NCBI GenBank assembly: GCA_020354555.1
Contig: CP070648.1
Coordinates: 1,059,154 to 1,102,973, forward strand
DNA: 43,820 nucleotides
Reading direction: 5' to 3'
Origin: Armatimonadota bacterium
Lineage (GTDB): Bacteria > Armatimonadota > Hebobacteria > GCA-020354555 > CP070648
Shown here: positions 23,930-34,102 of the stretch, piece after piece
Position numbering within the stretch: the stretch's first letter is position 1
How the letters are laid out: the number at the start of each line of letters is the position of its first letter
The notes under the pieces: model-generated
Databases searched by the model: none
What the model saw: only the letters and a program-made list of their open reading frames with translations
Told to the model about the DNA's origin: nothing
Translations under genes and position numbers: made by a program

Positions 23930-26254
23930 GAGGCCGAAGTTCTGTTCCACGGTCTCGCCGGGAGTAAGCGTCACGCCGTCGTAGGCGAACGTATCGTAGT
24001 AGCGCTTGCTCGCGACGATGGTGTAGCTGCCTGCCGGGAGGTTGGTGTCGATGCGGTAGGTCGCCCATTCGTCTGTATACGCACTGCCCCTGACAACGCC
24101 GCCCAACTTGGCTTCGACCAACGTGCCTGGCAAAGGCGTAACCAGAGCCCGGCCCTGCGCACTCATGATGCCATCAGGGTCAGCGATGACCCAGCCCGTG
24201 ATGATCGCCGACTGGCTCAGCGCGAAGTTCTGCGTGTTTGTCTGGTCGGCGACCACGGTAACACTGCTGCGGGTCGTCTTGATATAGCCCGGCGCTGAGA
24301 CAATCATTGAGTATGTGCCGGGCTGCAGCGCAACGCTGTAAGCGCCGGTCGCATCGGTCGTATCGGAGCCCAAAGCGATGGCGCCGGACATCGCTTCAAC
24401 CAACGCGCCGGCCACCGGCGTGCCCGCGCCGGCGACGGTCACCGTACCGGCGATCGTGCCCCCGGGTTGGGCGGTGACGCTCAGCGTGCCCGATGTGGGC
24501 AGCCGCGCCTCCAGCATATTCCAGTCCAGCGCGCCGAAGTAGAACGAATGCCCGCCGCTGCTGAGCGTGGTTTCGTAGGAGTATGCGTTGCCGTCCGTGA
24601 AGTCCCCGTCACCTTCATCCGCAGGCGCCATGGGCCGCGGCCAGCCGTCGATCACCACGTACACGTCATTGGGACCTGTGTCGTCCGCCGACGTGTAGGT
24701 CACGCTGAACGTGAAGACCTGCCCGCCGATGCCGCCGCTTACCGGGTCCACTGCCGCGGCGCTGAGCGTCGGCGCCGAATGACTTGGTGTTAGCTCGATA
24801 TCAACGCTGCTTTGGCCGGGCGGGAAGGGGATCATCACCGGCCCGGCGCCGGCCTCGTACATCCAGTTGTACGCGTAGCCGTTGAAAGTGCCGGCCGGCA
24901 CGTGAACCGCGTAATAGCCCTGTCCGTCCGTCGTGGTGTAGAAACCGCCGACATACGTGCCGCCGGTTTCCTCGAGGTAGAGCTCGGTCCACGGCATGCC
25001 GGTGCTCGTTCCGGTGAAGGTCACGCGACCGCTTACAGTGTACGGGCACGACTGCATGCTGAAATCCCTGCGCTGGTCGCCGGGCACCGTGACTAGCGCG
25101 ACATCCGTCATCAGCAGCGTATAGTGGCCACCCTCGTCAAAGGGTGCGACGTAGTACGTACCGCCCGGCAGCCAGAGTTCGTAGCGTCCCGCGCCGTTGA
25201 CTGGAATCTCGAACTGCTCCGTGCCCTGGGTGGGAAGCTTCGCCCACACCCATGCATCGGGCGGGACGACCCCTCCGGGCCCCGTGACAATGCCGTAAAC
25301 GCGGTTGGCATACCGCGGCAGGCTGAAATTCACCGTCACGTCGCTCGACCCGACGGTAACAAGCTTGCCCGTGGGCCTGCCATAGGGCCCATGCGCCTCC
25401 ACCCACGTCCCCACATTCCAGTCTCCCGGGAAGACGCGCAGGCTGTAGTTGCCCGCGATGTCGGTGAAAGCCGCGACCTGCTCGCCGGTGGACGTGTCCC
25501 AGGTCTCCACGAGCGCGCCGGGGACGGGGCGGCTCGTATCGCCCTCCGTCACCGTGCCGGCGATGTCCGGCCCGGAGCCCACATGCATGGTGAAGTTCAG
25601 CCCCGTCTTCGCCTCGCCCGCGCTGAGGTCAATCCAGTCCAACACGGGCACCCCGCGCAGGCTGCGGGAGAACGCGCCCTCGATGTTGGGCAACGCGCCG
25701 ATTGCGTGTTGCCCCGGTTGCAGGAAGAGCGCGTAGTTGCCCGCGGCGTTCGTGAAATACATCGCGGCTGGCTCGCCTTCCGTGATCGCCGCAACTGCGA
25801 CCCCGGCGGCCGGCGTGCCGTCATCGTAGAGCACCGTACCCGAGACCGATTGGGCGGGATGGGTGTAGTTCAGCGAGAAGCCGTGGCCGACGGTGGTGCC
25901 GTCCTGATCCACGGCCTGCACGACCACCGATCCGCCGACCCGGATCGGAAGATACTCCGTGACTTGCAGGACACCGCTCGCGGGCTCTTCATCCGTCCAA
26001 CTGCCGTCGCGGACGCTGCTGATGCCCACGAGCACAGGCTCCCCCGCCTCCAGTTGGCCGCTGGAGTCCAGGTCGGAGCCCAGCACAAAGCGCACGCGCG
26101 CCCCGGTGCTCGTGTCGCAGCGCATGGTGATGTTGCGCGGAGTGTTGATCGTTCCGCTGGTTGCGCCGTTGACCGTCATCCACGTTACCGCATTGGCGGG
26201 CAACGCGGCGACCGCCAGAGTGATGGCGACGACTGCGATGGCGGCTGATCTCAT
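22622..26254 (-). CDS. Secreted carboxypeptidase-regulatory-like repeat protein
   Basis: 1210 residues with a signal peptide (MRSAAIAVVAITLAVAALPA, cleaved near ANA-V). The rest is a string of beta-sandwich domains of the carboxypeptidase-regulatory/Cna-B-like type, each with a G-x-V...P-x-x-G-A-x-V start, a G-x-Y centre and a G-x-Y-x-V-x-A-S strand. The last five are near-identical in plan, 86-90 residues each, beginning SG-LKGQV and ending Y-NF-L. Earlier, more divergent domains lie between about 110 and 770. No C-terminal membrane anchor or sorting signal is seen. ATG 26254 has GGAG 8 bases upstream; the longer open frame lacks a signal peptide. Probably a surface or extracellular adhesion/structural protein; no enzyme domain recognised. 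Confidence 0.85.
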   Translation of the reverse strand: MRSAAIAVVAITLAVAALPANAVTWMTVNGATSGTINTPRNITMRCDTSTGARVRFVLGSDLDSSGQLEAGEPVLVGISSVRDGSWTDEEPASGVLQVTEYLPIRVGGSVVVQAVDQDGTTVGHGFSLNYTHPAQSVSGTVLYDDGTPAAGVAVAAITEGEPAAMYFTNAAGNYALFLQPGQHAIGALPNIEGAFSRSLRGVPVLDWIDLSAGEAKTGLNFTMHVGSGPDIAGTVTEGDTSRPVPGALVETWDTSTGEQVAAFTDIAGNYSLRVFPGDWNVGTWVEAHGPYGRPTGKLVTVGSSDVTVNFSLPRYANRVYGIVTGPGGVVPPDAWVWAKLPTQGTEQFEIPVNGAGRYELWLPGGTYYVAPFDEGGHYTLLMTDVALVTVPGDQRRDFSMQSCPYTVSGRVTFTGTSTGMPWTELYLEETGGTYVGGFYTTTDGQGYYAVHVPAGTFNGYAYNWMYEAGAGPVMIPFPPGQSSVDIELTPSHSAPTLSAAAVDPVSGGIGGQVFTFSVTYTSADDTGPNDVYVVIDGWPRPMAPADEGDGDFTDGNAYSYETTLSSGGHSFYFGALDWNMLEARLPTSGTLSVTAQPGGTIAGTVTVAGAGTPVAGALVEAMSGAIALGSDTTDATGAYSVALQPGTYSMIVSAPGYIKTTRSSVTVVADQTNTQNFALSQSAIITGWVIADPDGIMSAQGRALVTPLPGTLVEAKLGGVVRGSAYTDEWATYRIDTNLPAGSYTIVASKRYYDTFAYDGVTLTPGETVEQNFGLSPTGELKGQVRIAGTTTNIVGAEVTAYLGTTPVASGTTAANGIYEITQKLREGNYTVVASGDGFLSQTKISIFVTEGATSYCNFNLSASGTLMGQVKAKAASTPINGAQVEAYLGGALKATAWTGPNGVYTLARDLPTGSYVVKASKAGYVSQTKAGIGVTEGSTSYCNFFLDQSGALKGQVRVAGTTTTIAGATVTAYVDDEVKGVATTDASGIYEIAANLPPGLYKVAAAKSGYVRQTKWNITVTAGVTTFVNFALEVSGTLKGQVRDATADAPLAGATVDVFDYGAVWTSGTSQPPYGIYEINQDLATGSYLVRASKTGYVRQYKFGVGITSGSTTFVNFSLERSGKLRGQVKDGVSGTPIVGATVVARSGGVMWATATTTAPWGIYEMDSDLPPATYVVGASKSGYLGQTRKDIPVAGGATTYVNFNLQPQ

Positions 26255-26459
26255 CTGAATCACTCCCGTGGACATGTGCTGACCGAACCGGCGAGCCGAT
26301 ACTTGGCCGCGCCAGGTTGATTCCACGCACGAGAGGGTGTTCCTCCCGATCTCACTGGGATGGGGCTCAGGGCTGACAGCGGCGGAAGGAACGGATGGTG
26401 GCGAAGATGGGTGTGAAGCCTGGAGGGGCAGGCCGCCCCGGGGTCGCCGACGGCGGACC

Positions 26460-27137
26460 TCACTGCTCCAGCTGAACCGGCTTGATGCGCCCCTCGATAC
26501 GCGGCGCGAGTGGCTTGGTGGCGACGGCAAAGGCGGTCAGCGCCTGCGCGAGCGTGACTTCTGTGTGCTCACTCGGGGCCGAGTTAAACACGCGGAAGTA
26601 TCCCAGGGCTCCTCGGGCAAGCGACCGGGGCATGGCGACGCGGTACGTCTTGTCCTGCGCCAGCGCTGCGTTCGTCTGCACTGCGACGAGACCGCGAAGC
26701 CTCGCGCCGGGTGACGCGGTCTGGTCGAACGATAGCCGGAGCCGCGAAACGTGAAGGAACCCCTTGTTGGGGTGGGGGAGCAGCGCCAATGACCGCTCCA
26801 GCGCATCCTGAATACGCGCCGCGTCCAGTCGCACCACGCTGATCGGCTCGTCGGGGAACACGAGCATCGCGCGCAGCGCCTCCACAGTCACATCGCCGGG
26901 CGGGACGGTGACCGGCTGCAGGGCGCTCGCCTGGATGAAGGCGAAGTCGGCCGTGGTCGCCGCGCGCACGGCGTCGGCCACCAGGTTGCCGAGGTTGGTC
27001 TCCGCTACCGCGTTCTTCGTGCCATCGAGCGGCACCGTCAAGCGCGCGGTCTCCTGCGACCACGCGCCTCCCTGCGCCCCGATGAGCGCGACGCAGGCCG
27101 CGAAGCTAACCAGCGCTTTTCTTATCATCTCTGTCAT
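26460..27137 (-). CDS. Stand-alone secreted 5'-nucleotidase C-terminal domain protein
   Basis: 225 residues with a signal peptide (about 1-28). The body matches the C-terminal substrate-specificity domain of 5'-nucleotidase/UshA-type enzymes: ETNLGNLVADAVRAATTADFAFIQ, PGDVTVEALRAMLVFPDEPISVVRLDAARIQDALERSL, then a strand-rich end with KTYRVAMPRSLARGALGYFRVF. The catalytic metallophosphatase half is absent and no open frame nearby supplies it, so this is a single-domain protein by design or by loss. It may bind nucleosides or nucleotides. ATG 27137 is inside the 3' end of prfB (32 bases overlap) with AGGCGG five bases upstream; ATG 27128 is an alternative. Probably co-transcribed with secA-prfB. 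Confidence 0.8.
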   Translation of the reverse strand: MTEMIRKALVSFAACVALIGAQGGAWSQETARLTVPLDGTKNAVAETNLGNLVADAVRAATTADFAFIQASALQPVTVPPGDVTVEALRAMLVFPDEPISVVRLDAARIQDALERSLALLPHPNKGFLHVSRLRLSFDQTASPGARLRGLVAVQTNAALAQDKTYRVAMPRSLARGALGYFRVFNSAPSEHTEVTLAQALTAFAVATKPLAPRIEGRIKPVQLEQ

Positions 27138-28243
27138 GTCGGCCGCCTGCCCGGTGCTCCAGGTACGCGCGAATGAACTGGTCAACGTCGCCCTCGAGCA
27201 CTGCTTCAGCGTTACCTGTCTGATACCCAGTTCGGTGATCCTTCACCATGACGTAGGGCTGCAAAACGTACGAGCGAATCTGGTTGCCCCAGGCGATCTC
27301 GCTCGGCTCCCCGCGCATCTCGGCGAGCTTGCGTTCCTGCTCCTCGATCTTGCGCTCCAGGAGCCGCGCCTTGAGCACCTTCATCGCGTTGACCCGGTTC
27401 TGGTGCTGCGACCGCTCGTTCTGCGATTGGACGACGATCCCTGTCGGGACGTGCGTGATGCGCACTGCGGAGTCCGTCTTGTTGACGTGCTGCCCGCCGG
27501 CGCCGGTCGCGCGAAACGTGTCGACGCGCAGATCGTCGGGGTTGATCTCCACTTCCTCCTCGCGCTCGACCTCGGGGATGACGTCCACGGACGCGAAGGA
27601 CGTGTGGCGCCGATGGGCCGCGTCGAAGGGCGACAGCCGCACCAGGCGGTGCACCCCACGCTCGGCCTTGAGATAGCCGTACGCGTGCGGGCCGGAGATC
27701 ACCGCGGTCATGCTGCGGCTCCCCGCCGACTCGCCCGGCGTGCGGTCTATCATCTCCACGGAATAACCTCGATCCTCCGCCCAACGGAAGTACATGCGCG
27801 TGAGCATGTCCACCCAGTCGCACGACTCGGTGCCGCCGGCGCCCGCGTTAATCGATATGATGGCGTTGCTGCGGTCGTACTCGCCCGACAGCAGCGCCGC
27901 TGTCTCCATCTCGCGCAGACGCCCGCGCAACTCCTCGAGTGCCTGCTCGGCCTCGCGTGCGGCGGCCGCGTCCTTCTCCTCCTGTGCGAGTTCGGCGAGC
28001 ACTTGCACGTCCTCCCCGCGCCGCGTCAGGTCGTCCCACGGCGCGAGTTCCTGCTTGCGCCGCGAGATCTCAGAGAGAAGCTTCTGCGCCTCCTCGGGAT
28101 TCTGCCACAGGTCGGGATCGCTGCTCTTGTTCTCCAACTCCGCCAGTTCGCGCCGTCGCTGATCGAGGTCAAAGACCGTCTCGCAGCTCTTCGAGGCGCC
28201 GCATCAGGCCGCGGGCGGCTTCGATCAGTTCCTGGGTCGTCAT
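27106..28243 (-). CDS. prfB: Peptide chain release factor 2, made by +1 programmed frameshift
   Basis: RF2 ends translation at UGA and UAA. The gene starts at ATG 28243 (AGGAG, 8-base spacer), runs 24 codons (MTTQELIEAARGLMRRLEEL...) and meets an in-frame TGA at 28171-28169. Skipping T 28171 continues with DLDQRRRELAELENK in the +1 frame to the stop at 27106, giving 378 residues. The site is the classical CTT-TGA-C. With the shift, the SPF codon-recognition tripeptide falls at about 204-206 and the catalytic GGQ at about 249-251, one residue from their positions in E. coli RF2. That supports this start and shift. It follows secA by 79 bases on the same strand and overlaps the next gene. Confidence 0.95.
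28168..28174 (-). promoter_or_regulatory. RF2 programmed +1 frameshift site (CTTTGAC)
   Basis: On the minus strand bases 28174-28168 read CTTTGAC: the peptidyl codon CUU can slip onto UUU/UUG when UGA is read slowly at low RF2, so RF2 regulates its own synthesis. The Shine-Dalgarno-like AGGGGG that normally sits three bases upstream is replaced by CGAGAC here, a poor match to anti-SD. Confidence 0.9.
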
Positions 28244-28322
28244 AAGGTGGTCTCCTGTTGGTGCACGATTGGCAGCGGCGATCGCTCCTCCGAATGACTC
28301 GGCCTGGCCGGTACGGAGGCCG

Positions 28323-31460
<3,138 letters not shown>

Positions 31461-31577
31461 TTCTGTAGTGGGCCGCGCGAGTGCGCACGCACGCCGACGC
31501 GCGGCTCAATCGAGCGTTCGAAGCAGAAACGGCGTCCTCTCACGAGGTGCCGACTGACGCCAACTGCATCCATTTGA

Positions 31578-31586
31578 ATTATAGCA
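31578..31586 (-). promoter_or_regulatory. Extended -10 promoter for secA
   Basis: On the minus strand 31586-31578 reads TGCTATAAT, the extended -10 (TGn before a perfect TATAAT), which tolerates the lack of a good -35 seen here. Transcription would begin near 31571, leaving a leader of about 110 bases before ATG 31460. Confidence 0.6.
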
Positions 31587-31819
31587 GAATTGCAGAGTCT
31601 CCGCTATTGGAGAAGCAGCCGAGACTCCTCTGGAACGGAGTCGGTGAGCGTGATTCCCGGATCTACGGGACCCGCGTTCACACACCAACTCCGCCAGTGC
31701 CCGTTGTCAGGGAGGTATCGGCCTGCCGATGATGTCTGCGCGAGTGCTTGCTGCACCGGGCGACCCTCCTGCGCCGCACCTGCTGGATACCGGTCTGCCA
31801 CATCTCCAACTCGCGGCGC

Positions 31820-31847
31820 TTTACTTTTGACGCCGCCCAGGTATAAT
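31820..31847 (+). promoter_or_regulatory. Sigma-70-type promoter for the fdhD group
   Basis: TTTACT (31820-31825), 16 bases, then TATAAT (31842-31847). The predicted transcript start (~31854) fits a translation start at GTG 31903 better than the in-frame GTG at 31855, which would sit at the very 5' end. Confidence 0.62.
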
Positions 31848-31902
31848 TGGTTTTGTGTTGCCTGCTGCGGCGACGCCCTCCCGCTTCCCCGGAGTATCCG
31901 TT

Positions 31903-32721
31903 GTGGCCGACGAGGAGACAACGCATCTAACCGATCACGACGCGACGGCTGTGCGCCGGATCCGCAGGGCGACGCCGCAGGGCGCCGAGGAAATCGAAGA
32001 CGCGCTCGCGGTGGAGCGCCGGCTGCGCTTCACGCTCAACGGTCGTGAGGTGGCGGCCGTGATGTGTTCGCCCGGCCACGAGGACGAACTCGGGGTCGGG
32101 CTCGCGTTGACACAGGGGCTCATCCGCAGCGCAGCCGACCTGCTGTCCGTGGGGCTGCGCGGCGATGCCGAGAAGGGCGACGCGGTCCGCATCGTCGTGC
32201 CCGTTGAGCTGTCGCTCAGCGTCGCGGGCCGCGTGACCGCCCGCGGCACGGCGGGCGGTGTGGTGCAACTCGAGGAGGAGTTGCCGGTGCTGGAGGGCGA
32301 TGGGCCGAGCGTGACCAGCAAGGCGCTGCTGCGCATGGCGCAAGGACTCTCGGCAGGCCAGACGATATACGCGCGAACCGGCGGCACCCACGGCGCGGGC
32401 GTATTCACAGCGGACGGCGGGCTCATAGCGCTTCGCGAGGACGTGGGTCGCCACAATGCCGTGGATAAAGCGATCGGCCACTGTCTCCTGGCGGGGGAGT
32501 CGCTGGCGGACAAAGTGCTGGTCATTTCCGGCAGGGCGAGCCGCGAGATGGTAACCAAGGCCGCGCGCGGGGGCGTGCCCATTCTCGCTTCCGTGTCGGC
32601 AGCCACCGATGCGGGAGTGGACGTCGCGGAGCGGTGCAGACTCACCCTGGTCGGGTTTCTTCGCGATGAGCGGATGAACGTCTACACATGCCCGCACAGG
32701 ATCGCGGCTGCTGATCGGTGA
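31903..32721 (+). CDS. fdhD: FdhD-family formate dehydrogenase sulfurtransferase, lacking the CxxC loop cysteines
   Basis: 272 residues. FdhD carries sulfur from the cysteine desulfurase IscS to the molybdenum cofactor of formate dehydrogenase. Family marks are clear: RLRFTLNGREVAAVMCSPGH, ARTGGTHGAGVFTADGG and the hallmark REDVGRHNAVDKAIG, then VISGRASREMVTKAARGG and a DERMNVYT end. The usual sulfur-carrying CxxCG loop is missing: the equivalent stretch reads ARGTAGGVVQLEEEL, with Gly where both Cys should be. Four other Cys exist elsewhere (MCSPGH, HCLLA, ERCRL, YTCPH). GTG 31903 has CGGAG 8 bases ahead and suits the promoter; GTG 31855 is the alternative. Followed by the small Cys protein and moaA, but no formate dehydrogenase is in the window. 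Confidence 0.87.
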   Translation: MADEETTHLTDHDATAVRRIRRATPQGAEEIEDALAVERRLRFTLNGREVAAVMCSPGHEDELGVGLALTQGLIRSAADLLSVGLRGDAEKGDAVRIVVPVELSLSVAGRVTARGTAGGVVQLEEELPVLEGDGPSVTSKALLRMAQGLSAGQTIYARTGGTHGAGVFTADGGLIALREDVGRHNAVDKAIGHCLLAGESLADKVLVISGRASREMVTKAARGGVPILASVSAATDAGVDVAERCRLTLVGFLRDERMNVYTCPHRIAAADR

Positions 32722-32779
32722 GTCGGCCGCTTGGTCTCGCATCTCCGCGCCGCGATGATGGTCACGGGAGAAAGGTGCC

Positions 32780-32989
32780 ATGCCGCGAGGAAAAGGGGAG
32801 CCCGACCCGAACATAGTCGTGCCCGACGACGTAGCCGCCATGATAGAGAAACGCGGCGGCGAAGCCATAACCTGCGCCGAGTGTTTTGAGATCGCCGAGC
32901 GCACGGGAGCCGCACGCCGCGTCGTGGGCGAGGCCGCAAACCGAGCCGGCGTGCGCATTGTGCGCTGTCAGCTCGGGTGCTTTGATTGA
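32780..32989 (+). CDS. Small four-cysteine protein between fdhD and moaA
   Basis: 69 residues from ATG 32780, with GGGAGAAAGG close upstream. It has an N-terminal basic-acidic stretch and two cysteine pairs: ITCAECFEIAERTG (CxxC, about 32-35) and RCQLGCFD at the very C-terminus (CxxxC). The central RTGAARRVVGEAANRAGVRI reads like a small helical or helix-turn-helix segment. The paired Cys could hold zinc or an iron-sulfur cluster, or carry sulfur. I do not recognise a named family. Its position 58 bases after fdhD and 99 bases before moaA suggests a role in molybdenum-cofactor or formate-dehydrogenase maturation, but that is only guilt by association. Confidence 0.7.
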   Translation: MPRGKGEPDPNIVVPDDVAAMIEKRGGEAITCAECFEIAERTGAARRVVGEAANRAGVRIVRCQLGCFD

Positions 32990-33000
32990 GCGCGGGACCC

Positions 33001-33075
33001 GTCATGCCGGGCGAAGCGCGGAATCCTGCCGGCGTCCCAGCAGGAGGCAACAGCCCCTGCTTCGCTTGGCATGAC
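33001..33075. repeat. Dispersed hairpin element with 17-bp arms
   Basis: Left arm GTCATGCCGGGCGAAGC (33001-33017) and right arm GCTTCGCTTGGCATGAC (33059-33075) pair over 17 positions with two G-U pairs as RNA. A 41-base centre includes a CTGCCGGCGTCCCAGCAGG mini-stem. Its left half also occurs at 8291-8316. It fills the gap between the small Cys gene and moaA. Such non-autonomous palindromes are spread between genes in many genomes. Confidence 0.7.
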
Positions 33076-33088
33076 AGTTGAGTGACGA

Positions 33089-34096
33089 ATGACGTCGACT
33101 GACTCCAGTAAGCCGCCGATTCTCGATTCCTTCAACCGCGCGTTCCGCTACCTGCGTGTATCGGTCACCGACCGCTGCAATCTCCGGTGCCGCTACTGCA
33201 TGCCGCCCGAGGGCATACGCCTGCTGCGGCACGAGGACATACTGACCTACGAGGAGATCGCGGCGGTGGTGCGCGCGGCGGTCGGCCTTGGCGTCACCAG
33301 CGTCCGCATCACCGGCGGGGAGCCTCTGGTGCGGCGCGACCTGGCCGGCCTCGTCGCTCTGCTGCGCGACATCGAGGGGCCGGCAGACATCAGCCTAACC
33401 ACCAACGGCGCGTTGCTCGCCGGTGCCGCGGCGCCCTTGGCGCGAGCGGGTATCAACCGCGTCAACGTCAGCATAGACAGCCTCGATCCAACTGAATACG
33501 CGGCAATCACGCGCGGCGGCGACCTGGGCGCCGCGTTGGCGGGCCTGAATGCAGCGCTCGAAGCCGGGTTGAGCCCGGTCAAGGTCAACGCCGTGATGCT
33601 CGGCCGCAGTGGAGGAGAGGAACTGCGCGACTGGATGGCCTCATTCCTCGACTTGGCTCGAAGGCTCCCGTTACACGTGCGTTTCATCGAACTCATGCCG
33701 ATGATTGAGGGTGCACCGTCGGCATGCGGCGGCCCTGCGGCCGCAGATGTGATCACGGCTCTGGGGGCGACGCCCGCCGGGAACGTCGTGGCCGGAGCAG
33801 GGCCGGCCCGCTATTGGCAGCTCGACGGCGCACCCGGGTCGGTGGGCCTAATCGCGCCGCTCAGCGAGCCATTTTGCGACCGCTGTAACCGCCTGCGGCT
33901 GACCGCCCGCGGCGAAATACGCAAGTGCCTCTTCTCTGCGCCTGACATTGACCTCATGCCCGTGCTGCGCCCGCGGATTGAGCCCCATGCCATAGGACAA
34001 GCCCTGTGCCGGGCGTGGGTAACCAAGCCGCAAGGCGGCGAACGCCTCCCATCCGGCGACGTCGTCCGCGCCAGCATGTGCCAGATCGGCGGGTAG
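33089..34096 (+). CDS. moaA: GTP 3',8-cyclase MoaA (radical SAM, molybdenum cofactor step 1)
   Basis: 335 residues. MoaA uses S-adenosylmethionine and two [4Fe-4S] clusters to rearrange GTP toward cyclic pyranopterin monophosphate. The N-terminal cluster motif CNLRCRYC (C30, C34, C37) and the SAM-binding TGGEPLVR are present. The C-terminal cluster, which binds GTP, has C263, C266 and C280 (CX2CX13C, within FCDRCNRLRL...IRKC). The protein ends in the double Gly GG that the enzyme needs. Start ATG 33089 has a weak GAG ribosome-binding site and follows the hairpin element. MoaC, needed for the next step, is not in the window. The MFS gene starts six bases past the stop. Confidence 0.97.
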   Translation: MTSTDSSKPPILDSFNRAFRYLRVSVTDRCNLRCRYCMPPEGIRLLRHEDILTYEEIAAVVRAAVGLGVTSVRITGGEPLVRRDLAGLVALLRDIEGPADISLTTNGALLAGAAAPLARAGINRVNVSIDSLDPTEYAAITRGGDLGAALAGLNAALEAGLSPVKVNAVMLGRSGGEELRDWMASFLDLARRLPLHVRFIELMPMIEGAPSACGGPAAADVITALGATPAGNVVAGAGPARYWQLDGAPGSVGLIAPLSEPFCDRCNRLRLTARGEIRKCLFSAPDIDLMPVLRPRIEPHAIGQALCRAWVTKPQGGERLPSGDVVRASMCQIGG

Positions 34097-34102
34097 CGCG
34101 TC

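Larger units (their letters stand above)
31461..31902 (+). other. Divergent regulatory region between secA and fdhD
   Basis: About 440 bases with no supported gene. It carries an extended -10 promoter for secA on the minus strand (31578-31586), a promoter for fdhD on the plus strand (31820-31847) and the fdhD ribosome-binding site near 31891-31894. The remaining ~230 bases between the promoters show no convincing reading frame or RNA family. Confidence 0.6.

Noticed and set aside
27106-28137. RF2 starting at the TTG inside the long frame (28137)
   Set aside because: It would delete the conserved N-terminus; the CTTTGAC shift from ATG 28243 puts GGQ and SPF in the right places.
31827-31847. 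TTGACG with TATAAT as the fdhD promoter
   Set aside because: Only nine bases separate them. TTTACT at 31820 with a 16-base spacer is a better -35.
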